This document shows positions 33,636-43,920 of a DNA stretch of 64,000 nt, piece after piece. Both the position numbers and the translations under genes were made by a program. This stretch comes from Casuarina equisetifolia (taxonomy: Eukaryota; Streptophyta; Magnoliopsida; Fagales; Casuarinaceae): contig CM052361.1 in the NCBI GenBank assembly GCA_028551475.1, positions 26,611,491 through 26,675,490 on the forward strand. The letters are read 5' to 3'. The notes under the pieces are model-generated. The model had not been told where the DNA came from. It saw only the letters and a list, made by a program, of their open reading frames with translations, and did not search any database. Every line of letters begins with the position of its first letter. Within the stretch, counting starts at the first letter, position 1.

Positions 33636-34520
33636 AACTATTCCTACTAAAAGTCTTGTGAGCTATATAATCATTTTACAACACAAGTAGGAGAGAAGAA
33701 GCTTCATCACCCCCATCATCCCTTGCTAATTGTTGTACCAACAAAGTCGCATTGCAAAATTCTCAAATCTATATTATTAGTTAGTTCGTCTATTTTGCTT
33801 ATCATTAGTGATTTATTAATTGCCGAAATTAACCTGTCATACTACATGAGGAGGAGGATGCCAACAAGGCAATTAAGTGAGTGGTGCAACATGAGTGAAT
33901 CTTGCTCGTAGGCTATTTTAGTTTAGAAAATCTTTCATTTCACAGTTTTGTAATAGTTCCATGTTTCATTTTCTTTTCTTTTTTCTTTCTTTTTATACTT
34001 ATTTAGATTTAACAATTCCTAAAAATAAAAAAGGTGTTGAAGCAAACCTTCATGTCTTCTATAACAAATGCTTAAGGTGAGTTTCGTTCAAGCTCATTGA
34101 AAAAACAAGCAGGCAAGAAAGAAAAGAAAAGAAAGTAAGCAAAAAGTGAGGAAGTGAACCAAAGAGAGAGACAATGGCATAAAAAGACCATCCCATTGGT
34201 AACTAACTATATGAAGTGGTCACTGAGTAGCAACGAGAATTCACGACAACAATATTAATAGACTTCAATTTGAACATGGCTTATCACCTTCAAATGCAAG
34301 AGGCGACAAGCACTTACCTCGCTCTCCAACCTTCAAGCCCTAGCCATCCATCACCTTTGTCGATGTCACAAGTGAAGGATAAGGTGTCCTTCCTTGAAGA
34401 AAAGCTTGTGATTGTAGCCATAACCCTTATGCTACAAGACTTGGAAAAGTTCAAGCAGGATGTGATGGATTGAAAGCATGGCAAGACATAGTTTAGAAAA
34501 GAAAAGGAAAGAAGAGTTAT
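33636..34520 (+). pseudogene. RBR ligase exon unit, + orientation, inverted copy of the array edge
   Basis: 33636-34030 is the inverted copy of 13831-14275, and 34080-34520 is one RBR unit like those of the 8.2-13.8 kb array. The + strand shows the leader purine tract (AAGAAAAGAAAAGAAAG), then NMAYHLQMQEATSTYLALQP at 34270, then LQDLEKFKQDVMD before a stop at about 34471. It ends near 34520, before the SSSS and KGLLSE parts, and lacks the UGT box piece. It has no RING or IBR domain. Confidence 0.7.
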
Positions 34521-34555
34521 ATTGTTGAGGCCACAACTGAATGTGTAATGGCAAT

Positions 34556-34675
34556 TACATAAGTCCTTTCTAATTCCTTTTATAAGATCACCAAATTAAT
34601 GCAAATACTCATGGCATAGACTATCTACTAGGAAGTATGCCAATCGTGTGAGTGTTGCACACATAATAGTAACAT
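34556..34675 (-). pseudogene. Inverted UGT intron shard
   Basis: Reverse-complemented, this matches the 5' intron part of the UGT copies (GCAACACTCAC, TAGATAGTCTATGCCATGAG, TATTTGCATTAA, GTGATCTTATAA). It shows that inverted UGT DNA lies on the right side of the RBR unit while direct UGT DNA lies on the left. Confidence 0.65.
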
Positions 34676-35196
34676 TACTTGGACTCACATAACTCAATCA
34701 AATTGCACCATTGTGGTGGTCACAATATAACTAAACCACAAGACCCCATGCACTTGACCAATCCCCAAAGTGTACAAGAATACAACCCCACAATCCAATC
34801 AAGTTGTGCCACTGTGGTGATCATAACCCAATCAAACCACAAGAGTGGCCTATGTTGTGGGATACAACACATCATACTCATAATCAAATGTGCAACTCAA
34901 TTTCAGAAGATTAGGGCACTAATCTCAGAGTCGCACCTAAGTAACATTAAAAGTGTCACATGAATTGTATACTAAACAAATATGACCTAATTTAAACTCA
35001 AACAAATGCACAACATTGGCAAAGCCATAAAATAGATTTCAAACAAAATAATATAACAATGCACCATACAGTTATTGAATATAAAATTCACTAAATAATG
35101 AATAAAATAATTTAATTCACAATTGTCAACCAAGAGGTACAATTTCATAGGAAAAATTGCGCCAAACAATTTTTGGAATTAAAAACCTGCCAACCA

Positions 35197-35784
35197 CATG
35201 CCTCCAGAAGCGACTGTCGTCCAGTCTAGGACAATATGACTAGTTCGGCGTCTGGCCAATCGGTTCTCCAACCGATCAAAATGCCAACGTGATTGTTGAC
35301 ACACAGCCGACTTGCGGCGCCACAAATAGTGGCCATTTACGACTCATCACCAACTAAATTTGAAATAAAGTAGATCATATCAAAATTAGGTAACCTAACT
35401 TAACTGGTTTAGCTTTTAGCCAACTAGTTCTTTGGTTGATCAAGACACCACTAAGATTGTTTATGGACCATCTACCTCTAATGCCACAAACATGCCTCCA
35501 TAAGCGACTATCGGCCAGTCTAGGACAATATGAATAGTTCCGCCTCTGGCTAGTCAATTCTCCAACCGATCAGAACGCCGACGTGATTGTTGACACGCGG
35601 CCGACTTGTGACACCACATATAGTGGCCATTTACGACTCATTGCCAACTAGATTTGAAATAAAGTAGATCAAGTCAAAATTAGGTAACCTAACTTAATTG
35701 GTTCAGCCTTTAGCCAACTAGTTCTTTGGTTGATCAAGATGCCGCTAAGATTGTCTATGGACAATCTACCTCTAATGCCACAGA
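35197..35784. repeat. 294-bp tandem duplication
   Basis: The block starting CATGCCTCCA occurs at 35197 and 35491, and each copy includes CAGTCTAGGACAATATGA, CACGTG-free but GC-richer GCCGACTTG, GGCCATTTACGACTCAT and CTAGTTCTTTGGTTGATCAA. The two copies differ by a few percent. It lies within the non-coding interior of the older LTR element. Confidence 0.75.
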
Positions 35785-36530
35785 CAATGGCGCTTGGACA
35801 TCCTCGGTGACCTAACCCAATTTGGGTTTATTCGGGTCAGGTACAACCTAGTTGAAAGTTCGTTGTTTCCATTGAATCTCAACATCAGCAAAACTGCCAC
35901 AATGTGATAGTTCCAACTTTGGCCTCAACTTGTGACTTTAGCCACAAGTTGAGCTCAAATCTAGCTTGAAAGTTCGAGCATGAAACCCAAAAATTTTATG
36001 AATTTTGAGTTCAAATCTCATTTTTAACTTGATTTTGTTCTTCAAAGTGATGCTACAATAGCTCCAATACTAAATGTTGGAAAATATGGCCTCAAACGAG
36101 GCTGTTTTATAGGATCAAAACATTGATCATGAAGAAAAATGAAGTGGATTTCATGAATTGTACATAAACAAGTGGAAAACATACCAGATTTCTCCATTTC
36201 TTGCTCTACATATTGATATTAAGTCTTCTACTTTATTCTCTTCTAAATAAGGCTCAATGAGGCAGCCAAAGTTGCTGCAAATCAAAGGAGAAATCAAAGT
36301 AGACAGTGGACTGCATAGAAAACCTCTCACCTGCATGAATAGTGTTCTATGTGAAATGTCATTCGTGAAAAAGTCACTTGTGAACGTGTGCCATTCTGTT
36401 CTAAACGGGGAGAGATGGGCAACGTGGCAAAAATGCCCTTTCCCACCACCAATGCAGTATAAAGAATCATAACCATTGTCACTAACTTTCTTCCTGTAAT
36501 AAGCTATAGTTTATATAAATGAAGAGTTAG

Positions 36531-38189
36531 TGTTCGGTGAAATTCTACATGCAAGTGTACATGTCGAACAAGTAATATAATGATAAGTACAGATATCGTC
36601 CCACGAAGACTGGTGTTTACTAAACTAATTAATTACTATTGGTGAATAAACTCTAAAGTTTATCTAGCCAACTAAAATGGTAAAACATGGATTTAATAAC
36701 TAAATTTAATTTAAACTTAATAAACGAAATGTGCTAGAGCTTTTGATTTCACCTAATTACTCAGTACAAATGTTTATTATCCATGCTAGCAAGATTAATT
36801 CTACTTATATGATGGCAGAATTTCCTAACTTATTCACTACCCTATGTCTAGGTGTAGTGAACCTACTTAGCTCATTAATCCACTGTGAGTTTGCATATGA
36901 ATTAAATGAACTGAACGCATTAAGATATGTGAATATTCCAGTTTACACCTAAAGCCACACAAATCATATGGTATATTTCTATCCATATTAATCTATGGTT
37001 GCATATTACATGAAGCAACTGCATATCGTCGTCGTTCGAACTCAAATATACAAATCAGATCATCTAAGTGGTAGCTAATCACTTAAATGCATTAAGATCA
37101 GTAACATGCAACTTCACATTCATAAAATACCTCACAAAGCACAAACAATCATAACATTCATACGTTATAATTAAGTTCCATCATAGCTCTAACACAATAA
37201 ATTAAAATAACATATTTACATAAACTAAATCAGTGCAAAAACGTGAACAAAACATTATGTAAATTAAAAACATTAAGCTGTCACCAAAAATGTCTTCAAA
37301 TCACAAAAGGATTGCACAAATCTGCACATCAGGGGGGCGAAGAGGTTCTGTTAGAAAAACGGGGTGAAAAGGAGCTTCCACGCGCTGCCACGCACCAGCC
37401 AGTCGCCGGTCACGCGCCGGCCAGTCGCCGGTCACGCGCCGGTCACGCGCCGTCGTGCGCCACCACCATGCTTCACGAAAACCTCTAGAAATTGCCGGTC
37501 ACGATCCCTGGACTGCCGATCTAATGAGATATCGCCCAAATCTGCAGCAAAATGACGTAGATCTAGCAGAGAAGGCTCGGATGGCTTTCGCCGTTGTCGC
37601 CGGAAACCGCCGTGAAACTGCTCCAATCTGCTACAGAAATGCCAGAAATCACTCTAGGAGCCAAGATCTGCTTTCAGATCGCCAGAAATCGCTATAAAAT
37701 GACTGGAAACTACACTTCAAATGCCGGTGATGGGTTCTCGCCGGAAAAGACAACGGCGGTCGGCTGTCGCACGACCGTCGCGTTCTACGCCTGAGACGCG
37801 CGCTGTCGCGCGTCGTCTTTGAGCTCCGGCGAGATCCCCTTCCTCGATTCGTCCGCCGCCGGTCTTTTCTCCCTTTCTCGGTTTCTCTCTCTCTTCCCCG
37901 ATAAAAGCCCGACTCTCTCCTTTCGACCCTCCCCTTTTGTTTTGTTAATCGGCCTCTTTTTCTCTCTTGTGGTCCCACGTGTTTTCCACTCATTTTGGCC
38001 CACCTTTCTTTTTTCTTTTCTTTTCCTTCCAATTTTTGCTTATTTCCTTACTTTTCTTCCATTTTGGATTTGCTACCTAAAATAACAAAAACATACTTAA
38101 ATACAATTAAATATAAATATCACTTAATAAAATTATATTAAATATAACCTAAAATACTACTAATAACTCTATAAAATATAGAGTTATCA
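36531..38189 (-). repeat. 3' LTR of the gag-only element
   Basis: This 1659-bp direct repeat of 41616-43285 is the 3' LTR because Gag reads leftwards. It contains a GC-rich minisatellite at about 37376-37455 made of GGTCACGCGCCGGCCAGTCGCC-type units. The rest of the middle is CG-rich, while the flanks are AT-rich. Confidence 0.9.
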
Positions 38190-40080
38190 ATACCCCCAAA
38201 CTTAACTTTTTGCTCGTCCTCGAGCAAAAGCTCTGAACAACACATTATGACAACATAAAAAAAATTTACTCATAAAAAGCACTAAACAACATATTCTAAC
38301 ACCACCAATCACTCCATAGTATTTTCCAAAACAACAATGCCACACCCCCAAACTTAAAATTTTGCTCGTCCTCGAGCAAAAGAACTAAACAACACATACA
38401 ACCAATCCTTCCATGATATTCTCCATTAATTGCTCAACTTAACAATTTAAAGAAAAATATAACTTTCATCCAAACATTGCAATTGGTTTATAAGATAAGA
38501 TAGATTCTAAACTATGTCAACCACGTGTGTGTGTGTGTAAGTCCGCATTTTGTCTCAATTGCATGTACTCCAAATAGATCCACGTTAATATGCAACATCT
38601 CAAAATCTTTAACCAAATCTCATAGGTTTGCTCTTCATTCCTCTCTCCACTAATGTAGGCCAATCATCTAACCAATAATCAATAGGACTTTTATAAGCTT
38701 GTAATGTAAGGCTGGGTTAAAGGTAAGATAAAAGTCATTTAAGCTCAAACAACCCATGAACACATTACTTTATAGGATCTCATCAAAACTGTAGCCCCTT
38801 TCCACCTTTTTACTCCATGAAGATGATCTTTTCACCACCACTTAGTCTTATTGTTTCTTGTCCAACAATGCTTTGACAATATCCAAAAGACACAATCATG
38901 TGTGCAACGAGAAAGCAAAAACAAAAGCATTTACACATATAACCACCTCAATCCTCTCTTATCAATGATATTCACTAATAATGCTCAAAGATATCCCTTA
39001 GAGAACTATGGGGCTTGAATCTAACAAAAGATAATGAAATTATTTCATCCTAAAGCAAATGCTTTTTCTTTTTTTTTTTTTTTTTTTTTTTTTTTGACAT
39101 TTGCATTTACATTTATAAATTGTACCACACACAATCATTCCAATCAACTTCTTCCCATACTACATCCTTCCCCTCGACTTCTCTCATGATCAAATCAGTA
39201 CACACCGGAAGTCATATGTTCATGGGAATAGGACAATAAGACAAATTGATCAAAAGGCTCAGAGATATATATGCAGGTGTCATTCAACAAAATCAAGATA
39301 AGAACAAGGCTCAGTGGGGTGACTGGGGATAAGTAAATAAGGTTAGCTTGAAAGGCTCAATCGATCCAAAGATGGCCTAAATCATTTTCTTAGTTAGATG
39401 CAACCTAAGATTTCGCTTCAAAAGGAAATCAAGCAAATTCTAAGATCTGGGTGAGATCCAAGAAATCACACACTTCACATGAATGTTCTCTAGAGATACA
39501 CACAATTTCAAGAAAATGCATACTTTTAGTGCTCAATAAGTGAATCAACATAATCAGAGTCACACTTAACTCATACCACAATTGCAAGTTTGAACAAAAT
39601 CTACATCTCCCTAAGAATCACCAAGAATGCACAATAAAGAATCTAATCATAGAAATCATGGTCCAACACAAGAAAAAGTTTTTACACCAAAAGAAATAAA
39701 CTTTCTAATACAATTTTAACACAAAACAGAAAATTTTAACACTAACACTTCAAACAAACATTTCCACAACAATAAAAACTTCCACAATCACACAACCTCC
39801 AACACAACCCAACAAAACAGCATAATTCCTATAGCAGCACCCCCAAACTTAAATGAAGCATACTTCTCAATGTTAAAAGGAAATGAAGCAATAGTAAGGA
39901 AGGAACAAGGAAAACTCCCCTGATTGCAGGTTGTCAAAATGGAGCTGTGATGAGCATATGATGACAGCCTTCACACCAAACTGCTAACAAAATATTTCTA
40001 ACTAAAAGACCATAAAGTACTTGGGTTGCCTCCCAAGAAGCGCTTGCTTTATAGTTTTCAGCCAAACTATCCTCCACATT
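38190..40080. repeat. Non-coding interior with repeated polypurine-like modules
   Basis: The module CCCCCAAACTTAA followed by TTTTGCTCGTCCTCGAGCAAAAG occurs at 38193 and again at 38345, and a shorter form occurs at 39842. The TGCTCGTCCTCGAGCA part is a near-perfect palindrome. The remainder has only short frames, a TG repeat at 38525-38540 and a poly-T run at 39066-39097. Confidence 0.65.
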
Positions 40081-40082
40081 GC

Positions 40083-41483
40083 TCAAGGAGGATGAAACTC
40101 CAACAGTTTCAGAGACAGTTTGTGTCGTTTGATGGTTGTGCATTCTTCAATCAACACAACTGTCTCATATAGTTCCAGCTTCCTTTTCTTCTCCAGTATC
40201 TCTTTCAAAAATTTTGCACAATTAAGCATTTGAACTGGAGTATCTGCAAAAGGAATGTTAATGTGCAGTTTTAAAGATATATCAAGGAATTTCAAAAACT
40301 GCTTATCTTTAACGCGTTGCTGGAATCTCTGGGTAGATGGAGTTGGAGGCATGAAGGACTCATGAATTGCTAGAATAAGGTTGTTCCTAGGTGCCTCCTC
40401 AAGTTGTATGCTGACATCTTTATCTGTTTCTTCAAAAATTTCATTGTCAGCATCATCTTCTCCCATTTGGTTGCCACATGTTGGGGTTATTGCCTCTGCG
40501 GTATCTATAGGACTTTTCTCCGTGTCACAAGGCAAAGGACCCTCCTGATTCTCTGAGATCATGCTGATCAGCTGACTCATTTGCACCTCTAATTGTTGGA
40601 TTGAAGCTTCTTGTCTCTGAAAGCTCACTTCTTGATTTTGAAATTTTGCTTCAATCCCCTCTGTAAGGTTCTGTGAGGTGTAGGCCATCTCGCTAATCAT
40701 TTCCTCTAAGCTAGGTTTAACCTCTTCTGGTTGCCAAAATGTTGGTTGCAGTCTCATCTCATTTGGATTACCCCATGTACAAGTTTGATGGTTGTACCAT
40801 CCCGAATTGTACGAGTCGGAGTAATAGTCATTTTGTGACCTGCTAGGAATTTCAACAAAATTAGCATAATCATTATAATGAACATAGGGGTTACCTACTT
40901 GACATCCCGTGCTCTCATGTGCTCCACCACAAAATTCACAAAATCTATTCCTTAGGAACACTTCCCATTCGGCACGTGAGTCGGCGAGGGTATCTACTTC
41001 ATGGACTCCACTTGCTTGATGCATTGGTAGTCTCTCAGTAGACCATTGATAGTCATCAATTGCCATCTCCTCTAAGAAGTTAAATGCCTCTTCTGGTGAT
41101 TTGCTATGTAAGTCCCCTCCTGCAGCAAGAAATTTCTGAGCCAAATCGTCCCATGTAGTTATCCATCCTGCAGGAAGTGAAGAGAACCAATCTTTAGCTG
41201 TATCTCTAAGAGAAAATGGAAATAATTTTAGCCTGATAACATCTTCTGTGACTCCATGATCTCCAATCATGTCACAGAATTCAAGGAATGCTTCAATGTG
41301 AGCTTCTGGATCCTCGTTTGGTAGCCCACTATATTGCACGGATTTTTGAAGCATCTTGATGTGCACAGGCTTGACCTCAAAGTTGTTTGCCTGAATTGCA
41401 GGCCTTTGAAAACTTGTTGTGGCATTCCAAAATGATGGTGCATAATCTTTCAGCAATTTACGTGAACCATCATTTCTCTCCAT
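40083..41483 (-). CDS. Athila-type Gag of the gag-only element
   Basis: This single 466-codon frame has the capsid-like pattern near its start (IQANNFEVKPVHIKMLQKSV, GLPNEDPEAHIEAFLEFCD, RLKLFPFSLRDTAKDWFSSL). A SKSPEEAFNFLEEMA stretch, a coiled-coil-prone Gln-rich part and a cysteine cluster (CEFCGGAHESTGC) follow. The end matches the region just before protease in Athila elements (INIPFADTPVQMLNCAKFLK). It would form virus-like particles in the family. No pol gene follows. It is shorter than a full Athila Gag. Confidence 0.85.
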   Translation of the reverse strand: MERNDGSRKLLKDYAPSFWNATTSFQRPAIQANNFEVKPVHIKMLQKSVQYSGLPNEDPEAHIEAFLEFCDMIGDHGVTEDVIRLKLFPFSLRDTAKDWFSSLPAGWITTWDDLAQKFLAAGGDLHSKSPEEAFNFLEEMAIDDYQWSTERLPMHQASGVHEVDTLADSRAEWEVFLRNRFCEFCGGAHESTGCQVGNPYVHYNDYANFVEIPSRSQNDYYSDSYNSGWYNHQTCTWGNPNEMRLQPTFWQPEEVKPSLEEMISEMAYTSQNLTEGIEAKFQNQEVSFQRQEASIQQLEVQMSQLISMISENQEGPLPCDTEKSPIDTAEAITPTCGNQMGEDDADNEIFEETDKDVSIQLEEAPRNNLILAIHESFMPPTPSTQRFQQRVKDKQFLKFLDISLKLHINIPFADTPVQMLNCAKFLKEILEKKRKLELYETVVLIEECTTIKRHKLSLKLLEFHPP

Positions 41484-41591
41484 CTTTCTTTTCTGTAATA
41501 AAACAAAAATAAAGTAAAATAAATGTAATAAAAGCTAGATTAAACTAAGAAACTATTCGGTATGAATATTAATCAGTAGTAAATCAACCAA

Positions 41592-41609
41592 TCCCCGGCA
41601 ACGGCGCCA
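41592..41609 (-). other. tRNA-Asp primer binding site of the gag-only element
   Basis: The minus strand reads TGGCGCCGTTGCCGGGGA, the complement of the tRNA-Asp 3' end, six bases inside the 5' LTR. It confirms the leftward orientation and the Athila affinity. Confidence 0.85.
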
Positions 41610-41615
41610 AAAACT

Positions 41616-43285
41616 TGTTCGGTGAAATTCTACATGCAAGTGTACATGTCGAACAAGTAATATAATATCGTCCCACGAAGACTGGTGTTTACTAAACTAA
41701 TTAATTACTAATGGTGAATAGACTCTAAAGTTTATCTAGCCAACTAAAATGGTAAAACATGGATTTAATAACTAAATTTAATTTAAACTTAATAAACGAA
41801 ATGTGCTAGAGCTTTTGATTTCACCTAATTACTCAGTACAAATGTTTATTATCCATGCTAGCAAGATTAATTCTACTTATATGATGGCGGAATTTCCTAA
41901 CTTATTCACTACCCTATGTCTAGGTGTAGCGAACCTACTTAGCTCATTAATCCACTGTGAGTCTGCATATGAATTAAATGAACTGAGCGCATTAAGATAT
42001 GTGAATATTCCAGTTTACACCTAAAGCCACACAAATCATATGGTATATTTCTATCCATATTAATCTATGGTTGCATATTACATGAAGCAACTGCATATCG
42101 TCGTCGTTCGAACTCAAATATACAAATCAGATCATCTAAGTGATAGCTAATCACTTAAATGCATTAAGATCAGTAACATGCAACTTCACATTCATAAAAT
42201 ACCTCACAAAGCACAAACAATCATAACATTCATACGTTATAATTAAGTTCCATCATAGCTCTAACACAATAAATTAAAATAACATATTTACATAAACTAA
42301 ATCAGTGCAAAAACGTGAACAAAACATTATGTAAATTAAAAACATTAAGCTGTCACCAAAAATGTCTTCAAATCACAAAAGGATTGCACAAATCTGCACA
42401 TCAAGGGGTCGAAGAGGTTCTGTCAGAAAAACGGGGTGAAAAGGAGCTTCCACGCGCTGCCACGCGCCTCCGCCACGCGCCGGCCAGTCGCCGGTCACGC
42501 GCCGGCCAGTCGTCGGTCACGCGCCGGCCAGTCGCCGGTCACGCGCTGCCGTGCGCCACCACCATGCTTCACGAAAACCTCTAGAACTTGCCGGTCACGA
42601 TCCCTGGACTGCCGATCTAATGAGATATCGCCCAAATTTGCAGCAAAATGACGTAGATCTAGCAGAGAAGGCTCGGATGGCTTTCGCCGTTGTCGCCGGA
42701 AACCACCGTGAAACTGCTCCAATCTGCTACAGAAATGCCAGAAATCACTCTAGGAGCCCAGATCTGCTTTTAGATCGCCAGAAATCGCTATAAAATGACC
42801 GGAAACTACACTTCAAATGCCGGTGATGGGTTCTCGCCGGAAAAGACAACGGCGGTCAGCTGTCGCACGACCGCCGCGTTCTACGCCTGAGACGCGCGCT
42901 GTCGCGCGTCGTCTTTGAGCTCCGGCGAGATCCCCTTCCTCGATTCGTCCGCCGCCGGTCTTTTCTCCCTTTCTCGGTTTCTCTCTCTCTTCCCCGATAA
43001 AAGCCCGACTCTCTCCTTTCGACCCTCCCCTTTTGTTTTGTTAATCGGCCTCTTTTTCTCTCCTGTGGTCCCACGTGTTTTCCACTCATTTTGGCCCACC
43101 TTTCTTTTTTCTTTTCTTTTCCTTCCAATTTTTGCTTATTTCCTTACTTTTCTTCCATTTTGGATTTGCTGCCTAAAATAACAAAAACATACTTAAATAC
43201 AATTAAATATAAATATCACTTAATAAAATTATATTAAATATAACCTAAAATACTACTAATAACTCTATAAAATATAGAGTTATCA
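41616..43285 (-). repeat. 5' LTR of the gag-only element
   Basis: This 1670-bp LTR nearly matches 36531-38189. It differs by about 20 substitutions, a 13-bp stretch missing near 41665 and a longer minisatellite at about 42465-42555. It is expected to carry the element's promoter; no TATA box can be assigned with confidence. Confidence 0.9.
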
Positions 43286-43724
43286 GTTAGAAAGGGGACT
43301 TAGCCAATTAACGAATGTGTATATACAAATAGGTTAACTTATCATAACAAAAGCTCACACTAAACAAAACCAAATAAACAACAAGGGCAATACAGAAGTG
43401 TACAATATGTGTACAATAACAATGGATCAACAAATCACATTGACCAGCTATGGTAAGAAATATTAGTTTATGCTCATTAATATAAGCTTACATTACATGG
43501 ACTCATATAATGAGCCAACAAGAAATTGCAACAAAAACATAAAAAGAATGGTTTAACAGCTTGTAATCCATTTATGGATCACTGTTGAAGCACAAAGGAA
43601 CTTGAATGCTATTGCTCTGGACAAAAAGGAAAAAGTGAAAGAGGAACAAGAAAACAACAAGAACTCTTGCTTCTGGACAGTTAAAACCACCGTGCAGTGT
43701 TCTAAAGTATAAAGAATAATGTAC

Positions 43725-43857
43725 CTGAAAATCCCTTTCCTCATGAAGGTACGCCAAACCACGGGCTGCATCCTGACCAATTTTTAGTCTCGTCATCCAT
43801 GGTAAAGGCGAAGGTACTCGAGCCGCTAGATGGTACTCCAAGCAGCACCTCATGTCC
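43725..43857 (-). pseudogene. RLCK (PCRK1-like) kinase exon, isolated
   Basis: This 133-bp exon on the minus strand has a consensus acceptor (TTCAG|GGACATG) and donor (TTTTCAG|GTACAT). It codes for LEYHLAARVPSPLPWMTRLK and then IGQDAARGLAYLHEERDFQ, matching the kinase C-lobe start of PCRK1-type receptor-like cytoplasmic kinases (recalled pattern LEDHL..R...LPWTMRLKIAQDAARGLAYLHEEMDFQ). No following IIYRDFKSSN exon was found in the 200 bp downstream. Upstream exons were not recognised in 43.9-45.4 kb. It is therefore a lone exon of a decayed gene, oriented opposite to the RLCK relic at 26 kb. Confidence 0.65.
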
Positions 43858-43920
43858 CTGAACACTAGAACGCAAAGGGTAAAAGTCCTGTAAGATATTT
43901 TTAAAGTATAAAGCAAAACG

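Larger units (their letters stand above)
36531..43285 (-). mobile_element. Athila-like gag-only LTR retrotransposon, structurally complete
   Basis: Two LTRs (36531-38189 and 41616-43285) bound a 3426-bp interior. A perfect 5-bp target duplication GTTAG lies at 36526-36530 and 43286-43290. On the minus strand the LTRs begin TGATAACTC and end CCGAACA. The primer site TGGCGCCGTTGCCGGGGA (41592-41609) matches the tRNA-Asp 3' end used by Athila-type Ty3/gypsy elements. The polypurine tract is AAGTTTGGGGG next to 38190. The interior codes for Gag only; integrase and reverse transcriptase are absent, so it would depend on a partner element. The LTRs differ at roughly 20 positions by eye plus two small indels, so it is young (well under one million years at common plant rates). 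Confidence 0.9.
34676..43520 (-). mobile_element. Older LTR element (LTR plus non-coding interior), split by a nested element
   Basis: The LTR runs leftwards from 43520 (TGTTGGCTCATTATATGAG) to 43286 and continues at 36530-36075 (ending CCAACA). It is interrupted by the gag-only element at 36531-43285. It is the inverted sister of the solo LTR at 21446-22103. Just inside, at about 36057-36074, the minus strand reads TAGTATTGGAGC, resembling an initiator-Met primer site. The interior (34676-36074) has no coding capacity and contains a 294-bp tandem repeat. The second LTR is missing on the left. It is a broken, non-coding fossil, clearly older than the nested element. Confidence 0.6.

Noticed and set aside
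37649-38032. Arg/Lys-rich 127-codon minus frame, and its twin near 42856-43128, as a basic protein gene
   Set aside because: It lies wholly inside an LTR, is repeated in the other LTR and is low-complexity; frames there come from GC-rich repeats.
41592-41609. A tRNA-Asp gene, because the + strand reads TCCCCGGCAACGGCGCCA
   Set aside because: Only the 3' 18 bases are present and they sit six bases from an LTR edge, so it is a primer binding site.
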